Assembly (NCBI GenBank): GCA_030704615.1
Contig: CM060732.1
Span: forward strand, 31,167,053 to 31,231,052
Length of the DNA: 64,000 nt
Source of the DNA: Takakia lepidozioides
Lineage: Eukaryota; Streptophyta; Takakiopsida; Takakiales; Takakiaceae
Direction: 5' to 3'
The notes under the pieces are model-generated. The model saw only the letters and a program-made list of their open reading frames with translations, was not told where the DNA came from and made no database searches. Both the position numbers and the translations under genes were made by a program. Of this stretch, positions 1 through 10,689 are shown in pieces (positions within the stretch are counted from its first letter, which is position 1; each line of letters begins with the position of its first letter).

Positions 1-42
1 ATTATGTTTTGCTCCTTAACTATCATGCAGGTTCTTATATGT

Positions 43-192
43 GGAGTACCTGTCCTATTTGGGCAACACTTTGTGCCCATATTCTCTGAATATATGGAAA
101 GCTAGATGTTCCTTTTTCTTTGACAACATTGTACCAAATGTTCGAGTTATCCTATATAGAGCTTACTCAGACTTGATGTCTGAAACTCAATA
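43..192 (+). pseudogene. LINE ORF2 C-terminal fragment
   Basis: A short frame reads GNTLCPYSLNIWKARC and ends in TAA at about 190. It resembles the C-terminal tail of the LINE frame at 2417-2989 (WNTLRAHSLWNLWRARC). It is probably the 3' end of a separate, 5'-truncated non-LTR retrotransposon. The similarity is short and was judged by eye. Confidence 0.5.
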
Positions 193-322
193 AACTGTTC
201 GTTTCAAAGAAAAATTTAAAGCTCAGATGATTCATAATTACAGTACTTCACTCAAGTTTTAGGCTTTGTATCACTAGTAGGTTGCAAGTTCAATTTCTAA
301 GAAAATTGACATAATTTTTTTA

Positions 323-847
323 TTAGCCAGCTTGGGAAGCTTCAGCTTCCAGCCCCTTCATGATTATATAACCCAATTCACATATGTCATTCAAGGTCTT
401 TTCTTTCGTGCTCTTTTTCCCAGGGTTCAGCTCAAACGACCACGTAACCAGAGTGTGCTCATTGTCCTTCCCATCGGGCTCCAAGTGGAAAGTGAAGATA
501 CAATCCTCCAGATTCAAGTTGCTTCCCTCCAATGCGTAAGTAAAACAATAGTTGTCTGGATCCATTGCAACGAGTCTATCTCTCACCCACCCTTTTCTCT
601 TTCCACCGGGAAGTCCCGAGGAGGAATCAAGTGTGTAAAATCGCAAGCATCCCGGAACATTGTTGCGACCTTTCAAGCGCTCACACACTTCAATTATGGG
701 TACAAATTTGTGAAGCCCACAGAAATCAGATCCAATCTCCCATGCTCTCTTGAGGGGGCCAGCAATGGACGCGCTGATGGAGCCCTGCCACTTGCATTCA
801 CAATCGTCGCTCTCCACGGCACCTTCGTTCACTGGTAGCACGCGCAT
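323..847 (-). CDS. SRPBCC / lachrymatory-factor-synthase-like protein, intact
   Basis: An uninterrupted 174-residue frame runs from ATG at 847 to TAA at 323. The segment around residues 20-60 (KWQGSISASIAGPLKRAW, then FVPIIEVC, then PGCLRFYT) matches the beginning of plant polyketide-cyclase/LFS-like SRPBCC proteins, which share the Bet v 1 / PYR-PYL fold. The C-terminal part has the expected beta strands (CFTYALEG, CIFTFHLEP, HTLVTWSFEL) and a closing helix (LNDICELGYIIMKGLEAEA). Members of this superfamily bind small hydrophobic ligands in a cavity; the ligand here cannot be inferred. Length is normal for the family and there is no signal peptide. It is the only clearly intact non-transposon gene in the window. 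The plus-strand frame over the same bases is a shadow. Confidence 0.8.
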   Translation of the reverse strand: MRVLPVNEGAVESDDCECKWQGSISASIAGPLKRAWEIGSDFCGLHKFVPIIEVCERLKGRNNVPGCLRFYTLDSSSGLPGGKRKGWVRDRLVAMDPDNYCFTYALEGSNLNLEDCIFTFHLEPDGKDNEHTLVTWSFELNPGKKSTKEKTLNDICELGYIIMKGLEAEASQAG

Positions 848-1164
848 CCTTGCTTTTTCCCACTGCTCCTACAAATAGGCAAGCAACGTTCCTCCAAGAT
901 ATCCACCTTTCTTAGGCTATCAAGCTACTAACTCTTCCCCTAAGCAATTTCTGGCATCGTGTTATGATGAATTCCACAAATACCAACAAAAAAAGTCAAA
1001 ATGTGTTTATGAACTCCTGTGAGACTATAATACATAAATTGTTTATTGGTAGATCCGACACTAATTAACCGCCTTATGGCTTCTTGGGGATATAAATTGT
1101 TTTCCTTCTTCAATAAACTTGGATTGAAATTTTTGAAATACATTTTGAACCTTTTGGCAACTTA

Positions 1165-2989
1165 GTGAGTGGATCTCAAACTTTTCTTGACAAGCACATT
1201 AGGTGCACTCTGCTAGGGCATGAGATGGGATTAAACATGTCGCAGCAAAGTAGAATGAAGGAGGTGCTGGCAAAATACAAAAGAAAACTGGCATTCTGGT
1301 GCTCTACAATGCTCTCAATTGTAGGGAGGGCCCTTGTAGCCAACCAGATTCTGCATGCTTCATTGTGGTTCTTCGCGGCAGTATGGAACCCAGACTCAAC
1401 TATGCTCAAGGAGATTAAAGCCCTCACCTGCAACTTCATTTGGGGAGCCACCAAAGTCACACAAATGAGAAGAGCACTACTCTCATGGGATCAACTATGC
1501 CAGAAAAAAACCGAGGGTGGTCTGGGAATCATCGATCCGACAGCTCAAATAAAGGCCTTGCTAGCAAAATGGATTCCCAGAGCCATCACTCATAGAAACT
1601 CCCCTTGGAGTAAGCTCATTCAACCTTACCTGATGGGCTCAGTGCCAAAAACATCAAAACTTTGGGCTCAATCACTTAGATGGATTGTTCAAGGCAAAAA
1701 CGCGGCATTGGCTCTAGGCTCCAGACCTTGGGAATCCATCTGGAGAGCCTGGCAAAGCATCAGGGGTAACCTTACCCAAGAATGCCAGCCAGCCGGCAGG
1801 AACGTCTTCGGCAACCCCTATTCGCAAACTACAACATGGACTCTGTTGTCTTGCTCACGCAAACCCCTCGCTGGGCTTTCTGGGAGGGGCAGGGTTTCAC
1901 TCACATTGCAGCAATGCGCTCGAGGAAAAATTCCTTACAGAAGAGGTCATATCAGGAACCTTTGGAAGGAGGAGATCCAGGGACTGGGGCGCTCTCCTGG
2001 CCAATATCCCGCAATACATGACCCACTGCTGGAGCAACAAGCTCAGAATTGGACGGCTCCTGCTTGGATGGCTTGCAGCAGAGACAATGAAAAGACAGTA
2101 ATATTGGTCATAGAAACGCATGGACCAACGGCATTTGGACTAGGGTTTCACACAAATTGTGAGGGTGACCTCTCTTATACAGGGATGGTGGAGGTTCCTA
2201 AAACAAACTTGTTCCTCGTACGAGTGCTTGATGGCAAAGGAAATGCAAACTCCTTGCCACCTCAAGGGATGGAGGCTCAATGGGCCCGCCATGAAACACT
2301 CACCTGGTTTCTCATGTGCCCTTTGGAAGATCTGCAGTTTGGCCCAGGGGAGTGGAAATGGATGGACAAGAAGAAAACCCCTTTCTTTGGATACACAGTG
2401 AAGAAAGGGTACTCCCTTGGCCTGCCCACCCCAATCCTTTAGAGGTAAATGGTCAGCAAAACGGGGCAACAACAACCTTACCCAAAGGATCTGGAACAAG
2501 ATATGGAAAGATGTTTGGAGGAAGCACAGGCCTACAAAGATTTCAGGCTTTCTATGGAAGCTCGTACACAGAATCATTCCAGTCAGGCAGCGAACGCATA
2601 AGGATAACCCTACCTGTACTCTTTGCCATTCACAAACGGAATCCATAGAACATTGTCTGCTGTCCTGCAATCTTTCAAGTAGAATCTGGGGGCGGGTTCT
2701 CTCGTTCTACTCTCATTGGGCTTCTTTCCCAACCCCTTCTCCTCCATCTCTACTGCTTTTAAATTTCCAGCCTGGTCTAACAATGAGTGTTTGCCCAGTA
2801 TGGAACACTCTTAGAGCCCACAGCTTGTGGAATCTATGGAGAGCCAGATGCAATTGGGTTTACGAAGGAAGAGCCCCCTGGGACAGATCAATCCGAATTT
2901 CGGCGCCGAAATTCATCCGTCGCATAGAAAATGTAATATTAGAGTTACTCATTGCGGACAGTAAGGATGAATTTCGGCGCCGAAATTGA
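1165..2989 (+). pseudogene. Non-LTR retrotransposon (LINE) ORF2, C-terminal part with zf-RVT domain
   Basis: The first frame (1165-2442) shows the region after the RT active site in plant LINEs: LAFWCSTMLSIVGRALVANQ, then TCNFIWG, then LLSWDQLCQKKTEGGLGI. A second frame (2417-2989) carries the zf-RVT zinc-binding module: KISGFLWKLVHRIIPVRQR, CTLCHSQTESIEHCLLSC and RIW. Reverse transcriptase and endonuclease domains are missing upstream, so the copy is 5'-truncated. Frameshifts between about 1780 and 2440 break the link between the two parts, so it cannot make a functional protein. It encodes (in full-length relatives) the enzyme for target-primed reverse transcription. The 3' end runs into the palindrome array at 2895-3179. 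Confidence 0.85.
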
Positions 2990-3179
2990 TCCATTTCAAA
3001 GAAAAATAAATATTGGAGGGAGGGCATTGGATGAATTTCGGCGCCGAAATCCGGCTCTCAAACCCTGAAAAGAATTTGGAGGGATGAAGTCGGCTGAATT
3101 TCGGCGCCAAAATTCATTGCTCGCGAAGGAAAATAAAAAAATTCGGGAGGACTTCGGATGAATTTCGGCACCGAAATTC
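2895..3179. repeat. Array of five AATTTCGGCGCCGAAATT-type palindromes
   Basis: Five palindromes centred near 2904, 2978, 3042, 3105 and 3169 share arms GAATTTCG around GCGC (GCAC in the last). Several are extended by GGATGA/TTCATCC. Centre-to-centre distances are 74, 64, 63 and 64 bp. The last units also share flanking TTGCTCGCGAAGGAAAATAA, so the block is partly a tandem repeat. It covers the end of the LINE frame and its 3' flank. Confidence 0.85.
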
Positions 3180-3180
3180 A

Positions 3181-5326
3181 TTGCTCGCGAAGGAAAATAA
3201 AAAATTTAAGGAGGAAGCTGCTTCAAGATTTCGCCGACTCCTGGGGCAAAGGCAACTTGCTCGGCACCAGTCTACCCAACATGCGCTTTACCTAATCAAT
3301 CCCCCCTCAATGGGTAGTCCCCTGGTGATGGAGACGAGGCAGACTTCAATTGGAGGCATAAGAAAAGTCGAGATCCTAAATTTAGAACTCGGCTCAAGTT
3401 ATGAAGTACTGAATCTGTCTTCACATTGCCACTGCAGATCTTCCCCAACTCCTTGTCTTCTCAGCTCGTCAACTCCGGATCAGCTCCGCACAAATGACCT
3501 TTGTGCTCTTATCTCAAGAAGTAGCTAGCTACCTCTCCAATCTAAACCATTCTCGGAACAATGCATCCAAGTCTCTCTTGCATAGATCTTTCTTACTGCC
3601 CTTTCACCCTGCCCTAGCATAACATGTTATCTCTCTCGCAACCTCTGCTTTACCACTATTCACTCCCTCCCTATCTACAGATAGCAAGTTCGCTACGGCC
3701 ACGGGGATGTTCCCCCCAGGGGTGGTTATTTTTGCCCTGTTTTGGAAAACAAAAACCAAATGCCCCACTAAAACACTAGTATCTGGATAATATAAGGGTG
3801 AAATCAGCTGAAATTTGGTGAGTGTATGTAGGTCCAAATTCTGCACCTACATATATGGCTCACTTGGATGCTTTGTGGTAAGTAGACTGTTGATTCTACT
3901 ACAATCAGAAGTAAATTTTTGGTGTGGCAAAACCCAATACAAAGGAAGTTAAGGGGTAAATTCTAAATTCATGCATGATCTTCACATGTTTTGTTCATTC
4001 TTTTGCTAGAAAGAAATTCCCTGCAGTCCCCCCTCCTGAGGAAATAGAGTGTACAAATTGTAGATAAACCTGGCCAAAATGGCAGGTTAAGATAGCAGGT
4101 CCAGGCTGTTACCCAATCTTCAAAGATATTAAGCCCGGGCATGGTTATTAATTACATCGGGCGATGTTATTAATTACATCGTCTTCTCAACCCCTAATGT
4201 CCCAGGAACCAAATTGGGAATTAATGAACTGCCCCTATCTTACTGCAGTAATTAAGTCTGATTGAACCCATACTAGTCAGTTGGTTGGAAATTGAGTTGG
4301 CCTCAACATGGCATTTTCCTTTCATCTCTGAGTACTGTGTTAGACCCCAAACTTCAGCCCCACTTGGGTACAGTAGGGGTTGTGATATGATGTTATCAGC
4401 CTCAGTCTCCTTGAGGGGAAAAAGCAAAAGGAAAAGTAGGTCCACCATGTCTGCAGAATCACATTGGCGCTTTGAGTGTGCTGTAAACACATGGTAATGA
4501 GAAGGACCTTGACCTTTTTCGGTACAGCATTAGTTTCATGATTTTCATCATTGCATTCATACGTCTCACTTCGTAGGAGACTTCGAAGGTGGTGACCCAC
4601 AGATTGAAGGGTAGAAAAAAAACGCTGTCTCCAGATAGGGTATTGGTACCAGCAACATGTGGAATCTAAATTTGTTAGAGACAGCCCCTGTAGGACTTTT
4701 GTTGTGGCTTAGTAGTTGAACTGTACTTCTGTAGGCTACCTAGTTTTTCTACGGCGACCTCAGCCCGTGGGACTGATACGTCCAATCTATGGGCATGAGA
4801 AGGCTTCAGACATTTTCTGAATGGAGACCTTTGTTAGTATCCAAAGGCATGTTGGTGTTTCATAACATATGGAATGCCTGAATCACCTTCATCTTGAAAG
4901 CTGAGTCCAACCACTGGGCGAACCTTCCACCATGGGGGGGGGCGATTGTGCATCCCTACCTTTCCTAAGCATGCTTCCAAGGATTTTCCCTTTCCTCCAA
5001 AAATATACTGCCCATTCCCTGCCGCCTCCCTTCTTGCTCAGAACAGGGCTTGGGCCTCTGGACAAGGCAAGCAAGTTATCTCTTTCCCACCCCCCACACT
5101 CCCAAGTATCCACCTCCCAATAATTTGAACAACAATATCCAGTCCATTTGGATCCTCTGTTTTCATTATAACTTTCACCTTTGACAAATAAAGAGGCCGA
5201 AGCAGAACAGTATACGAGTGCCTACATACCTTTGCCAAAGGGGTGAGGTGTGCCAGCACCATCAATGCTCCAGTTTCATTCACCAGAGGTCCATAATCTG
5301 TGATGCATACAGACATCCCACGAACA

Positions 5327-5330
<4 letters not shown>
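3181..5330. other. Gene-poor stretch
   Basis: Frames here are short, overlapping and of unbiased composition. A 115-codon frame (3181-3528) and a 92-codon minus frame (5038-5316) match nothing I recognise and lack supporting context. I see no TIRs, LTRs or RNA genes. The minus frame could be a leftover exon, but nothing confirms it. Confidence 0.4.

Positions 5331-5399
<69 letters not shown>
5331..5399. repeat. (TC)n microsatellite
   Basis: An almost pure TC dinucleotide run of about 69 bp. Frames across it give meaningless SL or ER repeats. Confidence 0.98.
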
Positions 5400-5401
<2 letters not shown>

Positions 5402-6127
5402 CAGTGAAGCTAGAATAGCACCACTAATAAACCCGCCACTTTGTCCGTTTGGTCCCCTGTGGATGTTAGAAGAGTAAACAGACACCGATACATCATTGCT
5501 AGTTCTCATCCACAAGAACCGCCTACACTTGGCTCTGTTCTCCGCATGTTGCACCCTCTGTTGTCAGTGCATACTAAAGCGGCTTCAATACCCCTCACCT
5601 TCTCGTGAAAGGGGGACCAAGAGAGCAAGAGAAGAGGAAGTAGTCGAGTAAAACAGAACACTTTGACATGAAGTCCATGTGCTTTTGAGCCCTACACAGC
5701 AGATCGACTCATTGTCCCTACGAATGACCATCTCCTGGATACGTCGGGGTCATCCCTTAGTAATTGATGGCTCCCCAACTTATCGTGAGACACAGACGAG
5801 GAGGAGTTCTACAAACAGATCGTCCCTACAGACGAGCGGAGAAGAATATCCCTCAGATGTCTCTTCATCTCCACAAGAAGATTCGGGAATTGGAACGATA
5901 GACTTCCGTTAATAATTGAACCATCACTGGGATCATCTCCTCCTTTCTGTCTCTCTCCTCCTTACACAAAAGACATTTCTTTCCCCCAAGTGCAGATACC
6001 CACTGTACGAGGGGGCATGGTGGAGTAAACCCCACCTTGAGCTCAACCATGGACTAGACACAAACCGTAGAACCCACGTGCCAAGACTCTGCGTCGCAGA
6101 GAGAAAATGCACTTGTAACTCGATTTT

Positions 6128-6130
<3 letters not shown>
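5400..6130. other. Spacer between two complementary microsatellites, no recognised gene
   Basis: Short frames exist on both strands (5679-5912 plus, 5865-6050 minus), but none shows a domain I recognise. The interval is bounded by (TC)n on the left and (AG)n on the right. Confidence 0.35.

Positions 6131-6174
<44 letters not shown>
6131..6174. repeat. (AG)n microsatellite
   Basis: A pure AG run of about 44 bp, complementary to the (TC)n run 730 bp upstream, so the two could pair as an inverted repeat in a transcript. Confidence 0.97.
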
Positions 6175-6176
<2 letters not shown>

Positions 6177-7190
6177 GGTGGCTGGGGTAGACTGGCTACA
6201 TAGAGAAGAGGCTACAGACCAAACTCGAAGGCTGTGAGCTGAAGATGGCGTCCTGAACGCCATGGCCGCTCTCCCGAAACCCTAACTGTAGCAGGTGTGG
6301 ATGTTTTCAGTGCACGAGAAGAACTTTGGATGAATTCTTGTTGGATGGATGATCTCCGCGCGCTTCTTTCCGATCAAATGCATCCCGGGTGGATGCCAAG
6401 TTTTTTTAGGGTTCGGACATGAGAATGTAATCGGACCTACAGGTTCCACGAAATTAGTGTAGGGTTCAGTAGAGATGTCATGAGTGTAGGTGACATGGTT
6501 ACAAATTTGACATATTGGCCAGTTATTGGAAGCAAAACATTTAGGAAAAAGAGGTTCACTTTTCACTAAGTGGATGTTTAGGAGAGCTTTCAGCTTGTTT
6601 GAGATGGGCTATAGGGCCCACCCCTGAAAGGCGGCAGTAGCCGTAAGGCGAAGTGGCTCTTAGTTATGCCGGGCCCGGCCGGAGTCATCTCTCTGAGATG
6701 GGCAGCTCAAGTAGCTCTTGAGAACACTGGGAGTCATGCCAGCAATCGGCGCCTGTTTCCAGGATGGCAGTATCGCTAATTACTGTATGAAATTATGCAT
6801 AGTTGTTTACTAAATACTTCTTTGACACATACAAAATGTAGGCAATTGTGTTCTAACGTGGGTGGAGTAGATGTACTCTTCTCCCTAGACCCCAACCTTG
6901 AATTTCAACATGCATAAACTGATGTTATGTTGTGAAGTAATCCTGCAAATCCAATTCATGACCATCAATCAATAACATAATACCCAAATACCATTGAAAT
7001 CATTAAGTGAACTTTCAAGTGGCCATCATGGGATTGGATCTTGGTGGGTTAAGGCTAGCTTTCAAGTCAATCGGTCAATCTGAAGCAGCACCATGCGAAA
7101 CATACAAACATGTCCAAATAAAGATGTTGATCAAACTTGTGCACAAGGCTGCCCCTCTAATCAAGGTCATTACAAATCATGTTCACCTTC
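6175..7190. other. No recognised gene
   Basis: Short frames only. A GC-rich patch at about 6600-6770 (with GCCGGGCCCGGC) stands out from the AT-rich surroundings, but it fits no tRNA, snRNA or SINE pattern I can support. Confidence 0.35.
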
Positions 7191-7860
7191 ATCTTCAAGC
7201 TTTGGAGACTATCCACCTCATCTGCCCAAACAATCTTCTCAGCTTAACATGGATTTCCTTAATTTTGGGATGCAATTTGTCATCTACAACAAATGTGTGC
7301 ATTCTGTTGCCAACCTCTGGCTCCTTCTTAACCCCTCTAACCTTCATCATCTTTCTCACCTTTGTACTGTCGTTCCACCTGCCAGCTGCAGCATAGATGT
7401 TTGATAGCAACACATAAGTCGTAGCATCTTGGTCATCCCACTTGAGAATAGATGTTGCCGCACGTTCAACCATCTCCACATTGCCATGGATTCTGTAGGC
7501 ACCAAGCAAGGCCATCCACACGCAGCATCTAGTTCCATTGGTAATTTATTAATGGGGTCATCTGCCTCATCCAATTGCCCCGCACATCCAAGAAGGTCCA
7601 CCATGCAGCCAAAGTGCTTTACCGTCGGAGTCACGCTGTGATCTGGACTCAGGGAATCGAAGTAGCGTCTTCCTTCATCCAGTAGGCCAGCATGGCTACA
7701 TCCAGATAGAACACATAAAGGCGTTATTGTCTAGCTTGAAGCCTTCCTTTTGCAATATTTCAAATAGTTACAGGGCCTCCCTATGACAACCATATTGGGC
7801 ATTTCCTGCGATCATTGCCCTCCACGACACCATACCTCATTCAGCCGTATTGTCAAACAT
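7191..7860 (-). pseudogene. PLS-class PPR protein, C-terminal E-domain pseudogene
   Basis: On the minus strand the pieces follow the canonical C-terminus of a plant PLS-type pentatricopeptide protein: a last PPR (7640-7860, NAFMC then stops), KHFGCMVDLLGCAGQLDEAD (7630-7560), WMALLGAYRIHGNVEMVERA (about 7520), then the E motif YVLLSNIYAAAGRWNDSTKV and E+ (GNRMHTFVVDDKLHP) to 7195. PLS-type PPR proteins bind organellar RNA and often act in editing. A frameshift near 7510 and stops upstream of 7640 disable it. No DYW domain is visible. Confidence 0.85.
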
Positions 7861-8830
7861 TCTCTTTGTATGCCTGAAAGACACTCTTGGAGCGGGGTGA
7901 TTGCAGCCTAGAGTGTCCATAATGCGTCACGATCACGAGTACACGAGATGTCCTTAAGCTGGCGCGAGTTTTGAAAAATAAATTTTTTTGACCGTTGGAT
8001 GAAGTCGATCCAGACCGTCGGCCAAAAGTACCGTGTCAAAACAATATGGGCGGGCTTTTCAAAAATAAATAATAAAAATAAATTAAAAATAATGAAATTC
8101 TCAAATCTAATTCATCTACGCCCTCAACCTATGGGAAATACGTGTTTTATGTAAAGAAAGTTCTGATTGGCAGTATACAAGAATCCTGAAGAGGAGACCA
8201 ACCCTTTGCATACTGTAAAGATTTAGGATGAAAGAGGTCCAGATAATTCATAGGAGAAATCGCATTGACACAAAATCGATGATGTGTGGCTGTCATCGCT
8301 TCCAGGTCCATTCCTTCACTAAAAAGCTAAGAAAGTGTAAGAAAGGTTTCTGCCTAATGTAGTAAAGCTTAATACAAAAATAATTAATTTCTATGCTCTT
8401 CAAAGTCCCTAACATTTTATGGACTACATATTTTAGTGTAAGATAAGACATTCTAGATTCCTCAAAATGGGGGTGATCATAATGTGAGTCTTTTTTTATG
8501 GTGGCATTGAAAATTGACCAAGAACAAAGTACATAATCATTAGATTATGGACTATGAAATTTTACTAGGGACTTTTTAAAAAATCCTTAACTTTCAATAT
8601 ACTTAGTATTTTGAAATGAAACTTGAAAGAGTGGGTGAAGCCTCTAGTGCATATTATCTTTTAGAGTCTTTTATTCAAATATTCCATTCGAGCAAAAAGT
8701 GTGAATGTATACCATCAAACTATGTGCAGGAAAAATTGTGTTGTGACAGCCAGAAATGGACACTGTAGGCTGTAACGATCCAGGGGTACATTTCGACAGC
8801 GAAAAAAAAAAAAAAAAAAAAAAAAACCAC
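7861..8830. other. AT-rich stretch without genes
   Basis: Low-complexity A/T-rich DNA with a poly-A run at about 8801-8826. No frame with recognisable coding content and no clear element terminus, although the left edge of the MULE remnant at 8.8-10.2 kb should lie here. Confidence 0.4.
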
Positions 8831-8833
8831 AAA

Positions 8834-9423
8834 CAGTGTCCGGTGTCACACACTATTTCATGCTTCCATTGTGCAATGTTTGAAGTTTGGGGGAACAGAT
8901 GTGGATTGCTACATCTCACAAAGAAAACAACTTTCACAACATGCAGCAACAGTGTGCGGCACTGCACACTGCTTTTAGCTTCCACATATGTCATCCTCAA
9001 TAGTTTGAATCTTGTACTATTATCATCATTCCGAACCAATTTGGAGGGCAGAAACAGTGTGCGGTGCCGCACACTGCTTTCAGCTTCCATTTCAGGGTGC
9101 ATGAATTCTGACGGCATGATTTCAATGGTTGTCTTTCACTCCAAAAATTATGCTTTCAGAAGGGAGACAGACAGTGTGCGGCACCACACACTCTCTCCTG
9201 CATCCACAATCCTCTAATTTGCACTTCACTGTCTCTTCGTTTGCACATGAAAACCCTCCCATGAGCTGTGACAGAAAGATGAGTTTGAAATCGCAATGTG
9301 CAATATCACCTGCGGGCTACTTGGAAACATGAAAAAGATGTTTTTCTGCTTCTCCCCGATCAAAAGGCGAACCAAAAACAAACACGGCCAGACAGCTGCG
9401 AGAGTGTGCGGTGCCGCACACTC
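8834..9423. repeat. Five dispersed GTGTGCGG/CCGCACAC palindromes in a cargo-gene intron
   Basis: Units at 8834-8854 (degenerate), 8950-8971, 9055-9076 (perfect: arm CAGTGTGCGG, centre TG, complementary arm), 9172-9193 and 9402-9423 (perfect: arm GAGTGTGCGG, centre TG). The outer base pair changes from C-G to G-C between perfect copies, so pairing is kept while sequence changes. Centres lie 116, 105, 117 and 230 bp apart. They lie downstream of the minus-strand exon ending at 9477, in its presumed intron. Confidence 0.85.
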
Positions 9424-9476
9424 TCCCAGCATAACTTATCACAAGAAAAAAAACAGAAACAGGACAACAGTTCTAC

Positions 9477-9875
9477 CTTCTTTTGTGCTACAAACGAAGC
9501 CTCTCCAATCGTCAGGTCCACTTTCCTCTTGACAGTTCTTTTAACTCCGATCATTGTCAGGATCCTCTTTTCCATCCTCTTGTCAAGAATGTGCTTTTGC
9601 ATGAGGTCGGCATCAACGTCGTCTTCGAGGTCGGAGTTGCCCTCCGATGTTGTCTCTTCCTCACCCTTTCTGCGCATGACAGGCGGCTGTTCGTCTACTT
9701 GGAGATCGTTTGCCTGCATTGCCAGTCTCTCCTCAATGCCTTGACTTCCCTCCATCATCTCTTCTTCCTCTTTGCCCTCTTCGTTTACGGTTCTCTCTCG
9801 TGCTCTCTTCCTAGCCTTGTTGCTTGGGGGAAGATCAGTCATGTGTGAAACTGGACGGGAGTTCGCTTGAAGCAA
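9477..9875 (-). pseudogene. N-terminal exon of ParB/MTase-like transposon cargo gene (copy 5)
   Basis: A highly charged 133-residue stretch starts at ATG 9875 and reaches a plausible splice donor (GAAG|GTAGAA) at 9477. It has a basic patch (NKARKRARERTV), acidic runs (EEGKEEEEMMEG, DLEDDVDADL) and VKRTVKRKVDLTIGEA. I assign it to the cargo gene on three grounds: the charged N-terminus is like those of copies 1 and 4; the intron palindromes are of the same family as copy 4; and it sits head to head with a transposase fragment starting about 10 bp away. No ParB exon follows, so the copy is a remnant. The link is contextual rather than domain-based. Confidence 0.5.
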
Positions 9876-9883
9876 TGATGGAC

Positions 9884-10219
9884 CACTTCTCCATTCTTAG
9901 CTCTCCAAATATCCGAAACCAGGGCGAATGCGTTGAGAATGGGTCTGGGTAACAGAGGTTGCATGGACAACATTCTGGACCTAAAACGTCGAAGTCGGTA
10001 CGACTTCATTCAGGATAGTGTCTTCCTAGGACAAGGATCGACCAAAGTGTACTTGTTCAAAATGTCTACAGTTGCTCAGGGGAGCGGTGTCACCCTTGTC
10101 GAGCGTATGCACTCTGGTGGAGATTTGGCGAATGCGTGGTTGATGTTTGACCACTGCAAACGAGTAAAGAATTGGACAACCATGGCATGCCATGTCTACG
10201 ATCCAGTTTATCAGCGCCT
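9884..10219 (+). pseudogene. MULE-type transposase, central fragment interrupted by a CACTA element (copy 5)
   Basis: The frame reads MDNILDLKRRSRYDFI, VYLFKMSTVAQGSG, LANAWLMFDHCKRV and MACHVYDPVYQRL. It is collinear with the transposase at 35075-33544 (MHSILEMKRRCGYDYI, CFVFKMSTCGPGSG, LSNSWVMFDHIKRI, MGAHVYDTHCRML). A frameshift lies near 9930. The N-terminal zinc region is missing and the frame stops abruptly at 10219, where a CACTA-type end begins. Within the DDE fold this covers the first catalytic Asp (MFDH). No continuation is visible in the window. Confidence 0.8.
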
Positions 10220-10238
10220 CACGAGAAGCATTCGTGTC
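10220..10238 (+). repeat. Left terminal repeat of outer CACTA element
   Basis: Reads CACGA then GAAGCATTCGTGTC. Only the fourth base differs from the inner element terminus. A mutated terminal CACTA would be expected to weaken mobility. Confidence 0.8.
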
Positions 10239-10368
10239 TTTTCCAAATCGACTGGGTGTCCGCCAACCACTCCGGGAACCACTTTGCAGTAAGCAAGACT
10301 ACTGGAGAGTTGAAACGGACAATGTGGGCCCACGGGGGTATTTCAGACGGTGGACAGAAGTGGGGTCA

Positions 10369-10384
10369 ACGACTCCGGAGTCGT
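10369..10384. promoter_or_regulatory. Subterminal palindrome of CACTA element
   Basis: ACGACTCC and its complement GGAGTCGT meet as a perfect 16-bp palindrome. Related ACGACTC pairs sit at 12384-12399 and 20320-20338. In CACTA elements, subterminal repeats bind the element's own TNPA-like protein. That role is known for the class and inferred here. Confidence 0.6.
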
Positions 10385-10689
10385 AGCCAAAATCCAGGCT
10401 ATTTAATTAATTACATAAATACATAAAATTTGAAAAAACGGAAATTATGAGTGGTTCTAATTACTGCACATGCGACTAGAAATTAGGGTTCATAATTCGA
10501 TTAATGGAATAAAGATATTTATTCATTAAAGTGAATATGTAGTCGACTCAACGACTCCATGAACCACTGCGCATTGATTGCACCCGTGATTCGGGGCCAC
10601 ATTTGCTGACGTGTGTTTCACAAGAACAAGCAAACAAAATCTGGCCTTGGGGGCTTGCATATCTTAATATGTAATGCCTCCACCTGGAA

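Noticed and set aside
332-838. 168-codon plus-strand frame opposite the SRPBCC gene
   Set aside because: It is the antisense shadow of the well-supported minus-strand gene and has no domain of its own.
5327-5554. Frames encoding long SL or ER repeats
   Set aside because: They are translations of the dinucleotide microsatellites at 5331-5399 and 6131-6174.
6600-6780. tRNA or snRNA gene in a GC-rich patch
   Set aside because: No cloverleaf, conserved loops or promoter boxes could be recognised.
8834-9423. CRISPR array
   Set aside because: Repeats are 22-bp imperfect palindromes at uneven spacing with related flanks, in a plant-like genome without cas genes.
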